From: DP-19 sp036496285
GTDB taxonomy: Bacteria > Desulfobacterota > Binatia > UTPRO1
Assembly (NCBI GenBank): GCA_036496285.1
Contig: DASXLI010000098.1
Span: 1 to 64,000 of the forward strand
Direction of reading: 5' to 3'
DNA length: 64,000 nucleotides
Shown: positions 63,198-64,000 of the stretch, piece after piece
Numbering within the stretch: position 1 is the first letter of the stretch
How the letters are laid out: every line of letters starts with the position of its first letter
Position numbers and translations under genes: made by a program
Notes under the pieces: generated by a model
What the model was told of the DNA's origin: nothing
Database searches by the model: none
What the model saw: the letters and a program-made list of their open reading frames with translations, nothing else

Positions 63198-63282
63198 CGG
63201 AGGGGGTGGGATTTGAACCCACGAGGGCTCGCGCCCTGCCGGTTTTCAAGACCGGTGCCTTCAACCGCTCGGCCACCCCTCC
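63198..63282 (-). tRNA. tRNA-Ser (anticodon TGA)
   Basis: The complement is an 85-nt class II tRNA: acceptor GGAGGGG/CCCCTCC with discriminator G, anticodon stem CCGGT/ACCGG around CTTGAAA (TGA), variable arm AGGGC/GCCCT with loop GCGA, and T arm GTGGG/CCCAC around TTCAAAT. Its 3' half is duplicated in altered form at 59982. Confidence 0.95.
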
Positions 63283-63467
63283 GTAGTCGCTAGATCAGAC
63301 GCTTACGGTTTTCGTCTTCGCGTCGCAATCGGCGCTGGTCATGGCGGATACGCCCTCTGAGAGGGTTTTGCCCTACGAGCCCCCGCCTACAATCTCCACC
63401 AGCGCCTCGAAACCAATTGGATCTGCGCGGCATCACACGACCGTGCTCGCCGAATGATGGAGCGACG

Positions 63468-64000
63468 ATGGGACTCTCATGGCAGCAGGGCCCCTTGGGG
63501 CTCAATCCAAACGGAGACTTTCTCGCATCGAGCCCAATGCCCGAGCGGCTGCTCTTCGCAGAACCGCTACGCCGCAGGATGAGCGTCGAGCTCCGCGGGA
63601 GGATCGTCGCCCGAAGCGACGATGCCGTACTCCTCTTCGAGCCAGGTCGCTACCCGGTTGCCTACTTCCCTCTCGGCGATGTTCCCGCCGGGGTCCTACA
63701 GGCCACCGACCACCGGACTACCCACCCGGACCTCGGCGAAGCGCAATGGTTCGACGTCGTTGGCGGTGAGGGCCACGTCGCGCGGCGCGGCGCTTGGCAG
63801 CACGTCGACCCGCCCCCGCAAGCCGCGGTATTGCGCGACAGCGTCGCGTTCGCGTGGCGGACGATGGACGCCTTCTACGAAGAAGACGAGCGCATTCTCG
63901 GCCACGCCGCCGATCCGTACCACCGGATCGACATCCGACGCAGCTCCCGCCACCTCGTCGTGCGGAAGGGCGATCAACTCGTCGCGGACACCCATACCCC
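63468..64000 (+). CDS. DUF427 protein (cut by the window end)
   Basis: 177 codons are visible and the frame runs off the window. From ATG 63468 it reads SWQQGPLGLNPNGDF, ERLLFAEPLRRRM, VLLFEPGRYPVAYFPLGDV, AWQHVD, FAWRTMDAFYEEDERILGHAADPYHRID and RRSSRHLVVRKGD. These are the paired DUF427 hallmarks. Function is unknown; small beta-barrel-like domains. The gene is not seen as a closed ORF because its stop lies beyond position 64000. Confidence 0.85.
   Translation, partial: MGLSWQQGPLGLNPNGDFLASSPMPERLLFAEPLRRRMSVELRGRIVARSDDAVLLFEPGRYPVAYFPLGDVPAGVLQATDHRTTHPDLGEAQWFDVVGGEGHVARRGAWQHVDPPPQAAVLRDSVAFAWRTMDAFYEEDERILGHAADPYHRIDIRRSSRHLVVRKGDQLVADTHT

Noticed and set aside
63283..63467. Gap between tRNA-Ser and the DUF427 gene
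   Set aside because: Examined on both strands; only weak promoter-like sequence and no gene, so nothing is claimed.

Overview
The window is very GC-rich (about 68-70 percent by eye). It encodes three complete tRNAs and roughly 60 protein genes on both strands. Short operons with 4-nt start/stop overlaps are common. Many proteins are exported: lipoproteins, Cys-rich proteins with Thr/Pro linkers, beta-propellers and c-type cytochromes. This mix, with Cys-rich repeats of the type seen in Myxococcota and uncultured deltaproteobacterial lineages, suggests an uncultured chemo-organotroph such as Candidatus Binatota (Desulfobacterota-related). That placement is inference; no rRNA or marker gene is present to test it.

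Layout. 0-10 kb: an SDR enzyme, two truncated gene remnants (VOC and cytochrome P450), a large cyclase/AAA/TPR signalling protein, tRNA-Arg(ACG), an MFS exporter, tRNA-Ser(GCT), a PuuD-like membrane protein coupled to a cupredoxin lipoprotein, and a DUF72 protein. 9.6-18 kb: a RAYT-like transposase-family protein with an altered HUH motif, an XRE regulator, secreted Cys-rich proteins, a MotA/MotB stator pair, GrpB, and a DUF6502/lipoprotein operon. 17-31 kb: an EipA-like protein, the EF-P paralogue EfpL (YeiP), an acyl-CoA dehydrogenase, a lysyl-oxidase homologue, an alginate-export-type porin, an ECF sigma/anti-sigma/DUF4394 operon, an RTX-like protein, and a RoxA-like di-haem cytochrome.

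31-47 kb: two secreted proteins sharing a C-terminal eight-cysteine module, a cytidylate-kinase-like protein, a NIPSNAP/isocitrate-lyase-superfamily pair divergent from a LysR regulator, a PAS-PAS-GAF histidine kinase, a hemerythrin, a propeller protein and a DUF305/YVTN-propeller pair. 47-54 kb: a MarR regulator with twin operator-like sites, divergent from a flavin monooxygenase; then a K-channel-like protein, an alpha/beta hydrolase, and an aldo/keto reductase with a mercuric-reductase-like flavoprotein. 54-60 kb: cytochrome P460, an AlkB-like dioxygenase, a THUMP-type RNA methyltransferase and a propeller protein.

60-64 kb: a 3.2-kb segment bounded by a displaced tRNA-Ser 3' half (59982-60034) and an intact tRNA-Ser(TGA) (63198-63282). 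It holds a flavoprotein/DUF4126 operon, a damaged potassium channel gene and fragments of a regulator and an efflux outer-membrane gene. It looks like the relic of an integrative element. The window ends inside a DUF427 gene.

The most notable undescribed material is the eight-cysteine C-terminal module (three copies in two genes), a second C-terminal module shared by two propeller proteins, the tRNA-Ser-bounded segment, the bacterial lysyl oxidase with both cofactor residues conserved, and the RAYT-like protein with a lost HUH histidine.
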